A stretch of DNA of 64,000 bases from Phytophthora sp. 'mugwort' (lineage: Eukaryota > Oomycota > Peronosporomycetes > Peronosporales > Peronosporaceae): assembly GCA_033558025.1 (NCBI GenBank), contig JAUCEF010000010.1:1017001-1081000 (forward strand). Direction: 5' to 3'. The position numbers and the translations under genes are program-made. Every line of letters begins with the position of its first letter. Position 1 is the first letter of the stretch. Positions 21,969 through 33,821 of the stretch are shown in pieces. Below the pieces are notes generated by a model. It was given only the letters and a program-made list of their open reading frames with translations, did no database searches and was not told where the DNA came from.

Positions 21969-22543
21969 ATGGCGTCACTAGCTCTGACCCGCAGTCTGCG
22001 CGCGTGCGCCGCTCGGCGATCGGCGACACTGTCAACGCGCGCCTTCGCGTCCGTGCCGACCCCCAATGTGCAGCCCAAGTTCTCGGTGGTGGACCACCCC
22101 GTGACGGCCGACACTATCAAGCCAGAAGATTACTTCGCCGTGGTTAAGCTGGCTGGTACGCAGTACAAGGTGACGCAGGGAGACGTCGTGATCACTGAGA
22201 AGATTAAGAAGGCCAAGGTCGGCGAGATCATGGATATCGACGAGGTGCGTGGCGACTGGCGACGTCTACAGCGCTTTAATGTGGGGGGAATTAACGTATT
22301 GATTGCTCGTGTTCTTGCTATTGCCCCCTGCAGGTTCTGCTACTGGGTAACGTGAACCAGACGATTGTGGGTCGCCCGCTGGTAGATGGAGCTAAGGTGC
22401 GCGCTCGCGTGGAGGAGCAGACGCTGGACGCCAAGATCGACGTGTTCAAGAAGAAGCGCCGAAAGAACTACCGCCGCTGGAACGGCTTCCGTCGCGAGGT
22501 CACCGTGCTGCGCGTCATGGGCATCGTCCCTATCGATGCCTAA
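21969..22543 (+). CDS. MRPL21: Mitochondrial large-subunit ribosomal protein bL21m
   Basis: Two exons: 21969-22244 (92 codons) and 22334-22543 (69 codons plus stop), giving 161 residues. The 89-bp intron 22245-22333 has GTGCGT...CAG borders and splices in frame (MDIDEV joined to LLLGNVNQT). Residues 1-30 are Arg/Ser/Ala-rich, a mitochondrial presequence. The L21 fold follows: YFAVVKLAGTQYKVTQGDVV, VGRPLVDGAKVRARV, and the basic end KKKRRKNYRR..GFRRE. It binds 23S-type rRNA in the mitoribosome. The initiator 14 bp upstream supports this start. An intron-retaining reading frame simply continues from exon 1 and should not be taken as the product. Neighbours are unrelated in pathway. Confidence 0.88.
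22245..22333 (+). other. Spliceosomal intron of bL21m
   Basis: 89 bp, 5' GTGCGT and 3' CTGCAG. Its removal restores the conserved L21 core across the junction. It is the only intron I can support within the intact genes of the window. Confidence 0.85.
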
Positions 22544-23004
22544 GCGGTCGAGTAGAGAGAGATGTAGACAAGCGGGAAGGGAGGCGGCAACGGAGCACGA
22601 GCTGTCGACGGCCGTCGGGGATCAAGGCCTTCGTGACGTTACGACCCAGGCGTTAGACGCAATCTCTAAGCTGTGTGAAAGTGGATGCGATCCCAGTGGG
22701 CTAATAACAGCAAAACCATTAGAAAGACACCAGCACGCAGCTCACCATGGACGGCACACTGGACATGCTACCCCACGCCACTATTTTCTCCCCGATATTG
22801 TACATCACCTAAATACAAGTCCCCTTCAAATATCTAATATGACAGTTCATCTTTCAACCCTAACTAACCTATTCGTTTTCATAGTTCTACCAAGACCCGT
22901 ATTTGACTGGCCCTGACGAGCTGAGCCCCCGACCGAAGCTGTTCGGGTGTCAATCCCCAAAGAGTCAGCTAATCCTCGTTCGTTTTCTTTTCACCTCGAT
23001 CACT
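22544..23004. other. Intergenic region upstream of NAC alpha
   Basis: No gene. TCATCTTTCAA at 22848-22858 is close to the oomycete Inr core (10 of 11 positions), but it lies about 150 bp from the NAC ATG. It is only a weak promoter candidate. Confidence 0.35.
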
Positions 23005-23604
23005 ATGGCCCACCCGGAGCACGACCACACGCACGACCACGAGCATGACCATGACCATGACCATGACCATGACCACCACCACGAGGATGCGGACTCGGAC
23101 GACGAGATCCCGGCCCTCGAGGAGGCCCCGGACGCCGCCGACGCCGAGAAGGGCAAGCACAACCGTTCGGAGAAGAAGTCGCGCAAGGCCATGCAGAAGC
23201 TTGGCATGAAGCCTGTGGGCGGCATCATCCGCGTCACCATTAAGAAGAACAAGAACGTGCTGTTTGTTATCTCTAAGCCGGACGTGTTCAAGAGCACGGT
23301 CAGCGAGACTTATGTCATCTTCGGCGAAGCCAAGATCGAGGACCTGAACGCCCAGGCCCAGTCGATGGCCGCCCAGCAGTTCAAGGCCCCCGCCGCTGAG
23401 GCCCCGGCAGCTGACGCCGCCGCTACCCCCGCTGCCGAGGCCGTTGTTGAGGAGGACGATGAAGACGTCGACGACTCGGGTATCGATGCCAAGGACATCC
23501 AGCTGGTCATGAGCCAGGCTGGCGTGAGCAAGAGCAAGGCTGTGGCCGCCCTGCGATCCAACGACAATGACATTGTCAACGCCATTATGGAGCTCACCAT
23601 GTAA
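23005..23604 (+). CDS. NACA: Nascent polypeptide-associated complex subunit alpha
   Basis: 199 residues from the ATG at 23005. An upstream in-frame ATG at 22903 exists, but its extra 34 residues are not NAC-like. Residues 5-23 are an alternating His/Asp stretch. The NAC domain (about 50-115) contains [16 protein letters not shown]...[20 protein letters not shown] and [12 protein letters not shown], which form the beta-barrel heterodimer with NAC beta. An Ala/Pro linker leads to a C-terminal UBA (about 158-199: [20 protein letters not shown] ... [13 protein letters not shown]). The complex binds emerging chains at the ribosome exit and limits mistargeting to the ER. The length is normal for the family; the His/Asp-rich leader replaces the usual plain acidic one. 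Confidence 0.93.
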   Translation: MAHPEHDHTHDHEHDHDHDHDHDHHHEDADSDDEIPALEEAPDAADAEKGKHNRSEKKSRKAMQKLGMKPVGGIIRVTIKKNKNVLFVISKPDVFKSTVSETYVIFGEAKIEDLNAQAQSMAAQQFKAPAAEAPAADAAATPAAEAVVEEDDEDVDDSGIDAKDIQLVMSQAGVSKSKAVAALRSNDNDIVNAIMELTM

Positions 23605-23689
23605 GCCTAGTATTATAGCCAAGATAGGTTTGTCAGTGCGACAGCAATGGAAAATTGTCTTTTTGGGTTTTCTACTACGAATTACAACA

Positions 23690-23910
23690 TTGTAGATATT
23701 ATACTACTACTAATAGTAGTTTAGTACTAGAATCTGTTGGGGCATGCACGCTCGCTATAGACTACTAGTATTACGCAGTACTGTAGTACGACAGTAGTAC
23801 TCAGCCAAAAGTTCAGAAATGTCACTGGCAACGTTAGTACTAGTATGACGTAGTAGTACATGAATGATCGCATTACTACTACTGTAGTACTATGCCAGAT
23901 ATACTATTAA
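23690..23910. repeat. Cluster of short self-complementary AGTACT/TAGTAGTA motifs
   Basis: Downstream of NAC alpha the sequence repeats TACTACTA, AGTACT, ACTAGTA and GTAGTAC many times in both orientations, so that short hairpins can form throughout. No ORF is present. It is unlike its surroundings in composition. Confidence 0.65.
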
Positions 23911-24251
23911 CATGTAACCCTTCTTTTTAATGACAGCAAATCAATAATTATATGTAGCGGTATATGACAGTAGAGCCTGTAGTAATTTATACAAACTGGC
24001 CGGGTGGGTGGGGTGGGGGTGGGGGTAAATTAGCGAGCGAACTGGAAACGCGCATATTTTATTGGTGCCTAATTATTCTCGTCCGCTTAGGTTTCTACAA
24101 GAATGTATTGCTGGATTTATAGAGAGAGCGTGGTGCATTACGGCAATGCTGAAGAAATCATTTTCTAAAATACAGATTTGCGCAAATCTCTTCAGTGCGA
24201 ACTGTCTCTTATTTCCCCTCAAATCACGTTTCGCACAGACAACACAAGGGG
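23911..24251. other. Intergenic, G-rich spacer
   Basis: Contains GGGTGGGTGGGGTGGGGGTGG around 24001-24026, a possible G-quadruplex. No gene is recognised. Confidence 0.4.
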
Positions 24252-24585
24252 ATGCCTTACTCCAGCGACTACCGCTGGCGTGCCGTCTTGTTGTCACACG
24301 TGTACGTGATTAGTGTTGGGTACGTAAGCTACCTTTTGGGGTCGAAAGCGCAAACACTACTGCACTGGTACAGTCTATTTTCTCTCATCTGGCGTTGTAG
24401 ACGAGAAGAAGGAGCGAGTGAAACCTCTTAGAGGTTGTCTCCCTCGTTGAGCAGTACGCGAAGGAGAAGCCAACATCTTATCTAGAAGATCTACGTGATT
24501 TCCTAGGGGATACGTTTCCATATTTAGTGAACATTTCTACCAGCACAATATGTCGGGCTCTCAATTTTGATATGAATTTGAGTAC
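24252..24585 (+). pseudogene. IS630/Tc1-type transposase N-terminal HTH fragment
   Basis: From an ATG at 24252, MPYSSDYRWRAVLL ... GYVSYLLG...AQTLL.WY resembles the first helix-turn-helix of IS630-like transposases (D.R.R.V, V..LG, T..RW). After a frameshift, 24437-24585 gives VSLVEQYAKEKPTSYLEDLR and NISTSTICRALN, the second HTH. The catalytic domain does not follow. The element next door (24811 on) is a different mariner branch, so this is a separate truncated copy. Confidence 0.55.
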
Positions 24586-24810
24586 CTTTTTCCAATCGAA
24601 GTGGCCATTATTCCAACCAAACTAAAAAACCTCATATTTTCCCACGTGAGTTAAACGTGCATAGATGCCAGTGTTCCAGAACTTGCAAATTGCATCATCT
24701 CGTTCTACTCGAAGCCAACCCACACAAGTTCTAGAATCCTGGTGAAGCGAACTACTGTCGCGAAGCCGCCGTAGCGACACTTTCATTCCAAAACCTAATC
24801 GCCAGCAGCA

Positions 24811-25926
24811 ATGCCAACAAGTCCAAGTACGACGCGAATTCAGGCGCAGCACGGGCGAGCCGCGGCTAAGCAGCGTGTCGTCCGCACTTCTCACGAGGAG
24901 GCGACTGAAAGCTCGTCGCCATCCACGATAACGTCGCGTAAGCCACCGCCCGCCGTGCGATCCTTCATGAGGCACACCCGCGTGGCGGGGTGCGCGCTGG
25001 TCGCGTCAAGATGACTGTAGAGGCAATGGCAAAGCTGAAGGAATACATTGACGAAGATTGACGCCAGACAATCTCCGCGATACGTGATCGGCTGCGCTCC
25101 GACCTCAGTGTGGACGTTAGCAGGACCTCCGTCCATTGGGCTCTTCAGGGCATGTTGTACACGGCGGAGGCCGTGCGCATCGAAAAGGCCGCAATGAACA
25201 ACGCTGATAACAATGCGCACCGCAAGACATTCGCCGACGATCTAGAAGCTCAATTCAAACGGGGCGACATGGTCGTCTTTCAACTCGAATCAAACTTCAA
25301 TTTGTACTTGTCGAGGAACCAAGGGTGGTCGCGCGAGGGCGAGCGTGCTGTCGTTCAGCTTCTATCGTCGAAGGGCAAGAATCTCCACATTCAAGGAGGG
25401 ATGTCGTCTGAGTCCGGTCTGGTGTTGTTAAAAACAACACATGAAGGCTCGGTCACGAAGGAGGTGAACGCTCAGTTTATTGCGGATTGTTCGTTGCAGA
25501 GATTCAGACGGAGAAGTTCCGCGAGCTCAACCTCACGAGCAAGGTCATCATTGTCATGGACAACGCCCCGGCACACAACGGCGTTGAAGTGTTGGCGCGA
25601 AAGGCAGTGGCTCGTGACGGCTTACTCATTGGCAACAGGCTTGTGATCCTACGCTTGGCTCCACACAGATGTATGCTAAATCCTGTTGTGGGCTGCTGGA
25701 GTGTGTTGGAGTCGCATAGAAGCAGTGCATGGCGAAGCGGAAGGAGGAATTTCTTGTTCGGGGCGAGTACGACACGTACATGGCGCAACGATTCGCTATC
25801 ATGAAGCAGTCTGTGGCGGGGTGCTCGTCGGTGATAACGCGCCGCCTGGGTTGGCGCATGGAGCGCCATTGGCTGAAGGAGTTGTTCGCCGCCCAACAAA
25901 GCGAGGACATGGAGCTGGGGAAGTGA
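24811..25926 (+). pseudogene. Tc1/mariner transposase, degenerate, catalytic residues lost
   Basis: An N-terminal segment (24811-25014) is followed by an HTH linker (ISAIRDRLRSDLSVDVSRTS). The catalytic domain then reads NFNLYLSRNQGWSREGERAV, GSVTKEVNAQFI, VIIVMDNAPAHNGVEVL, LAPHRCMLNPV and CWSVLES. The C-terminus is at 25729-25926. In active relatives the first Asp lies just before NFNL as DE.NFNL; here it reads QLESNFNL. The second Asp (VMDNAPAH) is kept. The third acidic residue, normally in LNP.E, reads LNPVVGCW. A stop at 25058-25060 and a frameshift near 25490 also break it. It cannot be active as written. Confidence 0.78.
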
Positions 25927-27521
25927 CGATGCCATTTAATTGGAACGAGGTGATGGGCAAATCTGCGCTGCTGAAATAGTTGCCCTTTCCTGTGTAGTAC
26001 AGTTTCTTTATGTCTTCAATGAAACCTTATTTTTCACTTTGGTTGGAATAATGGCCGCTTCGATTAGGAAAAGATGTAGAAAGGTGTTAACTAAGGCGGC
26101 GCGCAAGTGTGTCCCGAGAGAAGTTGAATTGTACAAGTCCAAATTTCAAACAATCTACTCCTATCCAGGACAGCTTTTGTTTATCATGAGACGTCCAAGG
26201 ATGGAACACATGCGTATCGTCGTTATGCATGGTCAAGGCGCAATCGAAAGGCTGTTTTACGGCTGCTGTTCTCCAGGGGTAAAAGTCGTTTCATCCTTGC
26301 CGCACTCGACCACCAAGGATTTGTCGCGTTGGCATTAACGCCTGGAACGTTTAATTGGAACCCTCTCATCGAACATTCGTTTCTAAGATTGTGCCATTGA
26401 ACCTTGGCCTCTGCCGTGGTCGATCGTCAGTTTCGGTAATGCAAAATTTCACCTCAAAAAGAAGTTGAAAGACGTATGGCTGGTTTTAATTTTACTAACT
26501 AAACTGCGTACGCGGCGGTAGGTTTAGTTTTGGTCCCAGTATGTTGAAAGCCCGTCGCAGCGCAGCGGAGGAATGATATTGTGTCTAGAATCACGTTATG
26601 GCGTGACAGACGGACGGAGCGACGTTAGCGTTGAGTTTTAGAATGAACTTTGAAGTGTGTGTCTAACACAAAACTGACGAATACCGTTAACATACATACA
26701 AAAAAACGTTAAAAGGTTACGCAGTCGCTGTCATGGAATTAATCCAGTGAGGGCTGTCCATCCCTGTTAGGCGTCCCCAGTACAGCTCTTCAATAGACAG
26801 GTCGCCGTTTTATAATGGTTCTGACCAAACATCGCGAAATTTAAATATGGCTTGTGTCCGGATGGGTCAACATTTACCGCATATTATAAATATTCGCGAA
26901 GTTTATAAATTAGATGTTGCTGATGTAGCTGGGACTTTGTAGTCCAGTTTGCTCACTGCGAGGCTTTCAATACTAAAGGATTATGACCTCATTGCAATCC
27001 CCAGTCTGTGCATATAAAATCCAGGGAATTGGCCACGACAGGCATCACATGTGACATCTGTGGCGTAAAATTCGAATGTGATCGCGATAGCTTTTTGGAC
27101 GCATGTATACCCGAAAAAAACTTTGCCTTTCGGCTGTAGTTGGCCCAGCAGTCGAGCGGCTTTCTCGGGCTGGCCTTGCGTGAGGCTTGCCCCAGTGGCG
27201 CGAACCCAGGCCACGAAGAGAGAGGACGGAGACGGAAAGAGATGACGGAGACTGAAACTGAGAGAGGACGGAACGGAGTAAACTGAAAGTGAGATTGAGA
27301 GAGAGAGAAAAAAAGGACGGTACGGAGTAGACTGACACTGAGTGGGGGCAGAACGGAACGGAGCAGAGTAGAATAAACAGAAGCACATCTGAAGCAGACG
27401 TATATTGAGGAAGACCAAAGCAGAACGTACCGCAGCAAGCAGCACTGAAGCGACCACAGGAAGCATACAAGATGGCGAGACGGTGACGCGATCGCAATGA
27501 ACAGACCGGCGGGACCAAGCA
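25927..27521. other. Intergenic, with leader-like sequence of retroelement A from about 27180
   Basis: 25940-26338 (plus, 132 codons) is open but has no recognised domain. From about 27200 the sequence is purine-rich (GAGAGAGGACGGA-type repeats), plausibly the untranslated leader of the gag gene starting at 27522. The 5' LTR of that element was not delimited. Confidence 0.35.
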
Positions 27522-29200
27522 ATGCCAGTACCGAAGCGGCGGCAGCCGAGAGTACAGATCCCGCTGAGCACACCGACTGGAACCGCTAGAGCCGCCGACG
27601 GAGTGGTAGTCAGCAGCGGAGTGATAATTCGTGCTGCGGACACGACCATGCCAGCTAAGATGATGACGACAATAATGCCGACGATGATGATGACCACCAC
27701 GGCGGAAACCAGGAAGCAGAGGGGGGGGGGGGACGACGGGAACAGCAATGACAGCAACAATGACGAGAATTTTGATAGTAGCGGCGGAGGACACGGAGAA
27801 ACCAGCCCACAGCGCAGACCAGCGAGACTGCAATCGTCAAACCAGAACAATGACGACGACTTGGAATCGATGGACAGGTGGGAAGCATTGACTCCAGGCC
27901 AGCAGCGAGCAATGATGCGGCGATTCTTAGTGCAGCCTCCAGCAGCGGCAACACCACCACCACTGCCGGTAGTGATACAAGCGCCTGCACCTGAGCGACA
28001 GCGACGGCACAAAATGAAGCATTTGAACCTCGAAGACTTTAAGGGAAAGTCTAGCGAGTCGGTCGAGGTGTGGCTGGCCACGATTCTGCAAAAGTCGACC
28101 GGCAGGCAGGTCTCGGTGGCGATACGTGGACGGCAGAGGAACTATATTACGGCGCAACGCACCTGAAAGATGCGGCCAGCAAATGGTTGATTACTTTAAC
28201 TGAGAGCATGAGAGAACAAGACAAGAACCTAGCGTACCTGGTTCGGATGATGAGGGAGAAGTACGGCAGCAGAGAGAGCATGTTCAGAATACAGCAGCGT
28301 CTGGCAGCACGTTTCCAACAGCCCGGTGAGCGGCTCAGCGACTTTGCAGCAAGTTTGACCAGCATCGGATTCAGTAAACGCATACCCGCGGAGTCCTACG
28401 TCGAAGCATTCATTAATATCATAAACAACGAAACGACAGCCACGCAGGTGCGTACCTTCGAGCCACAGACGCTTGATGAAGCCGTTCAGTTTGCAGAAGA
28501 CAAGTGCGGGGAATACGGAGAAGGCTTTAAAGTCACGGATTGGAGGGTAGCAAAGCGCCGCTACCGCGACGAGCGTGAATACGATGCTGAAGACGACGAG
28601 CAGCATGCAAAGAAGAAGGCGGTAACTGCGGCAGATACTTCGGATCGACTAGATTGGAGGAAATTAGGTCTCGGCTTGGTATCGGCGATGATTCGCCACC
28701 GAGCTTCGACACAGAAGGGAAAGCTATCTCGGGATTGGCTGAGACCGCGAAGAAAGATCCGCTGTCAGTAGCTGCGCTGCTGGGCAGAGAGGAAAGACGA
28801 CGTCTAGCAAATCAAAAGTTGCCCGAGTACTGGAAGTGAAGACGGAAGCGAACACAATGATGGTTCGACAACCCCGGACAACTAACAGCAGCACGATACG
28901 AGACGCCAGAGTGCAACATGGCAGAACCGCCGAGAAAATGTTGGCTACGATAACAGTGGTGGCTACGGCAACGGCGGCTATGGAGGCAGAGGATCCAGTG
29001 GAGGACGCGGATTTGGCCGAGGAAGAGGAGGCGGTCGCGGCGGAGCGGTTGGATTTAATAACTACGGTCCAGTCGATAACCGACCGATCGCCCAGCGCAA
29101 GGCGGAATCATCGTGTGGTTATTGCGGCACGCAAGGTCATTGGTGGCGAGAGTGCGAACAGCACATCGCCGACGCACAGCCTGGCGGGGGTCAACAGCAA
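27522..29200 (+). pseudogene. Gag of Gypsy-type retroelement A (RGG box plus CCHC knuckle)
   Basis: The N-terminal part (27522-28100) is Pro/Asn-rich and ends in HLNLEDFKGKSSESVEVWLA, the start of a retrotransposon gag capsid domain. After a one-step frame change the capsid continues at 28100-28560 (DAASKWLITLTE, LVRMMREKYGSRESMFRIQQ, GERLSDFAASL). A third frame (about 28940-29170) gives a Gly/Arg-rich RGG stretch and a CCHC zinc knuckle (29114-29155, CGYCGTQGHWWREC), the RNA-binding nucleocapsid. A G12 run at 27721-27732 lies in the first part. No matching pol follows: 29200-30250 holds only basic, low-complexity ORFs plus a Cys-rich piece (CEVSGC...CKTCYCEED, about 30235-30320). Its capsid differs from the element starting near 30324, so A appears truncated by, or fused to, B. 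Confidence 0.68.
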
Positions 29201-30339
29201 GTGAAGCCCCTAAGCAACAACAGCCCGATTGATGGCGTAGAGGCAACCGCAGCAGCTGCGCCGGGAACTATTCGGCGGCAGTAGAGGAGGGGACTCTGCT
29301 GTCCGCAACACGGGATCACCCTGACGATTGGGTCATGATGGCGGCGGCGTGGAAGAAGCGAGAGAAGCGGAAACGACGATGGCCACAAGCGATGACGGCC
29401 GCACAACAGCACGGCAGCAATGTGCCCTTGAATGCCTACGGTCAGCGACTGATGCCCTTGGATGGCCATGGACAACAAAACGGATCCCAGTTCGGCTATA
29501 GGAACACAGGTGAGTACGGGCCTATGACGACCAAGGGTTCCCAAGACAAGAGGAAGAGCGGCGGAGTACGTAGTCAGAACCAGGGGAAGAGTGGCGCAGG
29601 CGGCGCGAAGGAAGCAAATACGTCGAGCGACGGAAAAAGAGATGAAAATATTAGTAGATGACGCCCGACGTAGAACTACCAAAGAAGGAGCGGCCCAAGC
29701 AGCGACGAGGAGGCCACCATACCTTCGACGCTCGAAGATCAGGGAACGGACGCACCGGATGAGGATACGAGGCGAACAGCTAAGGGTAGCGCTGCACTAC
29801 CCCGAGAACGATCAACCGCGCAAGCGTCATGAGTGGTGGTACTACAACAGCAGCTAAGCGTCGACAGCGAAGAGCCGAAAGTGCAGTAGCAGCAGCACAA
29901 GGAGTACTGGCAACAGAAGCGCGAGAGCGGCGTGAAGAACGTGCCAAGGTACTGCGAACTATTGTGCGGCAAGTGATCGCCGAGGTGAGAGAGTTTGACG
30001 AACAAAAGCACTTCGACACATGCAGCGGCGGTGCAGATTGCAGCCGCTGTGATACGGAAAACAACACGCGCCACGACAACGCGGGGGGAGAGTAGAGCTG
30101 CTGGACAAAGCCCAGTACCAGCAAAGAAGCAGCTGACCCCGAAGGAGCAGCCACAGGAAGAATTAACTGTATCTTCTTGCCAAAAGAAGTGACGCTCTGA
30201 GAGAGAGGAACGGGTACGGCGATTTCAAGGACTGGAAAATCGCGCACGATTCAGCTGCGAGGTAAGCGGCTGTGGAACGGTTGAAAGGCGCTGCAAGACG
30301 TGCTACTGTGAAGAGGACAAGTCGTGGGAAACTCAATGA

Positions 30340-32809
30340 GTGAGCACGACACGCCTGGAGAAGGGCCGGGCGAGGGGCAAGGCGGTTGGCCGATCGGGAC
30401 TACGACTGGATTCGCGCCGGTCGAGGCGGAAGAGTACTCGGGAAGTGAGTCCAGCAGTGAGGAGATTCGCTATGAGGCTAGGGACGAACGGCCTCCCCAG
30501 AGCGAGGCATATGGAGACGCTGACGAGCCTCGGGATGAGCCTGGAACGCTTGACGGAAGAGGGACGGTAGCTTCGACCGCTCTTCCGGTGGAAATCGGAG
30601 CTTCGGGTCACCAACCGTCCCTGCCCGAGACCCCCGAATGAGAGCGATCTGCTCTGCAGGACCTGCTGAACCAGTTGGTGCGTGTGCCCACGAGAGGGGA
30701 GGAACGTGCGGCCGATGGCCGTACTGGGCTGGGAACGCTAGCCGAGGCTCGCCCCGACCTCGGCTGGGCCAACCAAGCCCGTCTCAGTCACCAACTGCAG
30801 TTCCGGATGCGAGAGACCACGGGTCTTCAGGTCGCCGACGGGCGTCGTAGCACGTCGTGCCGTCGGGGACGTCGGCTCCGGCTGACAGTGCTATTGGACC
30901 GGGGTCAAGAACGCTCGCGTTTACGGGGGGGGGGGGGGGGGGGGGCTGTGGCGGCTACTGGCGGGACGGCCACATCGGGTATGACAGGAACGTCTCAGAA
31001 CCAAGGGGTACATTTTAGTCAACCGGACACTGCCCCGGTCCGTACTCAAGGCACTCAGGCGCAAACGGCCAGTTCGACGCATACTGGGCTGCCGGCGAGT
31101 CAAAGGACCAACTCGACGACCAGGACGCTCGATGCCGCCTTGGAGGACTACCTGGCTCGAGATGAGTCAATCGTTGCAGTTATATACGGCAAGATCGGCT
31201 GATACGGCTACACCTGTCTCGACGGGTGCTCCCGAGCAGGATACGGCGAGTGAGGCCCCGGCTACTCTGCCGGAGCCTACCCCACGAAGAGAGAGGATGC
31301 CACAAATAGCGCCATCTCCGTGGCCGAAGACCGCGCAACAGGTACCAAGGTCCACGACCCGAACGCTGACCTCACAAGCGGCGATGACGGTGACTCCGTC
31401 CATGGGATTACCCTTGGCGGCGATTCCCTCGTACGGAGGAGTCTCCATCGCGGGAACGCCATATGGAGCGGGGGGAGCTACGGACGGCATGCAGACACCG
31501 TACTCGTATTACCATCCGTTCCAACCGACGATGGTACCCACGCCGAGATGGGGAGATGCGACGACCTACGCAGGAAAGGGGCAGGGTGGATAGGCATATC
31601 CGCCGGCGGGAGCTGCGTATGGAGACTATCACCAGCAAGGACCAGCGCCGATCGGAGCAGATACGCCTAGGACGAAGTATGAAACTCTTCCAGCTACGAC
31701 TGGCGCAACTGTTCCTATCCCCCACGCGTACGTGGACGTTCCGTTCCGCTCAGACACGGCGTCTAGCGAGCGAGCCGCGGCATTCTGGCGGTCGTTCGAG
31801 AAGTACACCAACGGGAATGACAGTGCCATGAAGCTGACTGCGTTCGAGCGGTGCCTCAAGGGCAAGTCTGGGCAGGAATGGTGGTATAATTCGAGGATTG
31901 AGGACTTTCAAGCGTTACAAGTGCGGTTCCACAACCGGTTCATTTATCAGACGCCGGCGCAATTATGGAGCCGCCTGAAAGTGGCTAAGAGGAACCGGGG
32001 AGAATCTGCCGAAGAGTGGGGAGATCGCATCTCAACGATGTGCGACGCATTGAACTACTCCGGCCCGCGCATGAGGTACGAGATCTTCCTCGAAGGCATC
32101 AGGAACAAGCCGATCAACGCCATGTTGAACTCGAGTATGGTGACGTCGATCCCGCAAGCGTGCGCGCTCTTACTGTACAAGAATTTGCGCCTTCCTGTGG
32201 AGGAAGAAGACGAATTTGTTGAAGGCATACCGAAGGTAGGAAGTTCAAAGGGGGGTTCGACGCAGTCGCAGGTATTGCAGCAATTGCAGCAAATGAACTT
32301 GCTGGTGTTGCAGCAGCAACAGAGAGATCTGTCAACGCTCCACGCTCTTTCGAGGTCGATCCCAAGTGAACGCTATCCAGCCCTCGTTGGCTAGCACGGT
32401 GTCAACGTCTACGGCTACCCGCACGCGTGTGTCGGGAACGGAGACACGTACGCCCCCACGCATCCGACTTGGACCCGGCACGTGGACGACGGAAGGTGAG
32501 ATTGTCTGTGGTCGCTGCCTGCGCATCAACCGCAGTCGGGCCACTTGCCCTCGAGCTACGGGCAAGTGTAACCGGTGTGGCGAAATGGGACATTACTCTA
32601 AGGAGTGCGGCGGTCGTCCTCAAGGAAATGGTGGGAGTTGGAACGGTGGAGGGCGTCAGTTCCGCCGCAGCACTAACTGCCTAGTTTGTGTGGACTCGGA
32701 CCACCTGACGTCACAGTATCCCTCCTTGGTGGGATCGCTGAAAGATTTGATCAAGAACGCGACTAGATCGACGGCTGCTTCCACCGGAAGGACGCTGAGC
32801 CAGCAATGA
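30340..32809 (+). pseudogene. Retroelement B gag (leader, capsid, CCHC nucleocapsid)
   Basis: A long Pro/Gly/Thr-rich leader (30340-31730, several frames) precedes the capsid domain at 31732-32200 (SERAAAFWRSFEKYTNGND, KLTAFERCLKGKSGQEWWYN, GESAEEWGDRISTMCDALN), a Retrotrans_gag-type fold. The nucleocapsid (32366-32809, shifted frame) carries one clear CCHC knuckle at 32567-32608 (CNRCGEMGHYSKEC), plus a Cys-containing partner before it. It packages element RNA into cytoplasmic particles. The stop at 32392-32394 between capsid and nucleocapsid overlaps the next ORF by 29 nt, so a programmed frameshift cannot be excluded, but other breaks favour decay. Confidence 0.72.
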
Positions 32810-33821
32810 ATGGGGCAGGAGGGAGGGGAAGGGAGCGTCGCTCCTTCCTCTTGCCTATTGGGAGTGAATGTGTGGTGGTGACGGAGTCTGCCGAACGGTC
32901 TAGAGCTCCTGAGTAGGGCAACGCGAGACTCGTGGTGAGCGAGAACGCGTCGCCCGTGAGTGACACGGTGGACTTGAGAATGGATGTAAATATGGTAGAA
33001 GCAACAGAAGACTGCGAAATGCGGCGTGAGTTCTTACGAGACGCTGTCATGAAGGTCAATGAAAAAGGGGAAACATCAAGGGTGCACGGGAAAACCTGCG
33101 GTGTCAATGGAAACGGTAAAGGGGAACGTGTCGCCGCTGAAGACGACTTTCGAGAAGGATCTCGAAGATGGAGCGTTCCAAGACGGGAAAGGAGATGCTG
33201 AGTGCGCTCAGAAGGAACGAGTTTTGGCGGTTCGAGTAACCCAGGAGAATGCCTCTGAAGAGAACAGGGGTCCAGAAGAAGAGCCGAAGGAACGACAAGG
33301 TTAAGATACTGCGGGAACGGAGTCCTCTAGTGGCTATAGGCGTGTGCTCAAGGAAAATGAGCTGGATATGCTCGAACAAGGAACATACACGTTAACGAAG
33401 GACGAGCCCGAGGAGTACAAGAAAGAGTTGGAGGAACGGCTATTCCCACTGGACGAAGTGGAGATTCGGAGGAAGGTGAAGAGAACGCAAAAGGGCAGAA
33501 GAAGCAGACGCTCGAAATGAGCTTGATTTTAGAACCGACAAAATCACGGACGGGTTGGCCGAGCCGATCCCGAAGACCACGAAAAAGGTGACGTTCTCGG
33601 TGCCGGGAAGTGGCCCCGAGGACGAGACTCCCTTCATTTATGCGGTGTATCCGACGAAGGAGCCTCGTCGAAGCTGGAAGCCAGGCATTCGTGAACGGGG
33701 ACCGTTTGATGACGAAAGTGAGGGCACAATACCGGTGGGACCCGGTGAGAAGCGCGTTCTCTGCCGTGTAGGGGGGCGATGAAGCTCTCTCGGACGGTTT
33801 CTGGATTGTTGCCCTGCCGAA

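Noticed and set aside
22386..22916. 176-codon plus ORF overlapping bL21m exon 2
   Set aside because: Wrong frame over conserved L21 codons; no independent motif.
24001..24026. Telomere-like G-rich repeat
   Set aside because: GGGTGGGTGGGG is not the TTTAGGG-type repeat and is only one short block.
26981..28081. 366-codon minus-strand ORF
   Set aside because: Antisense of the purine-rich leader and gag of element A; composition explained by that, with no domain.
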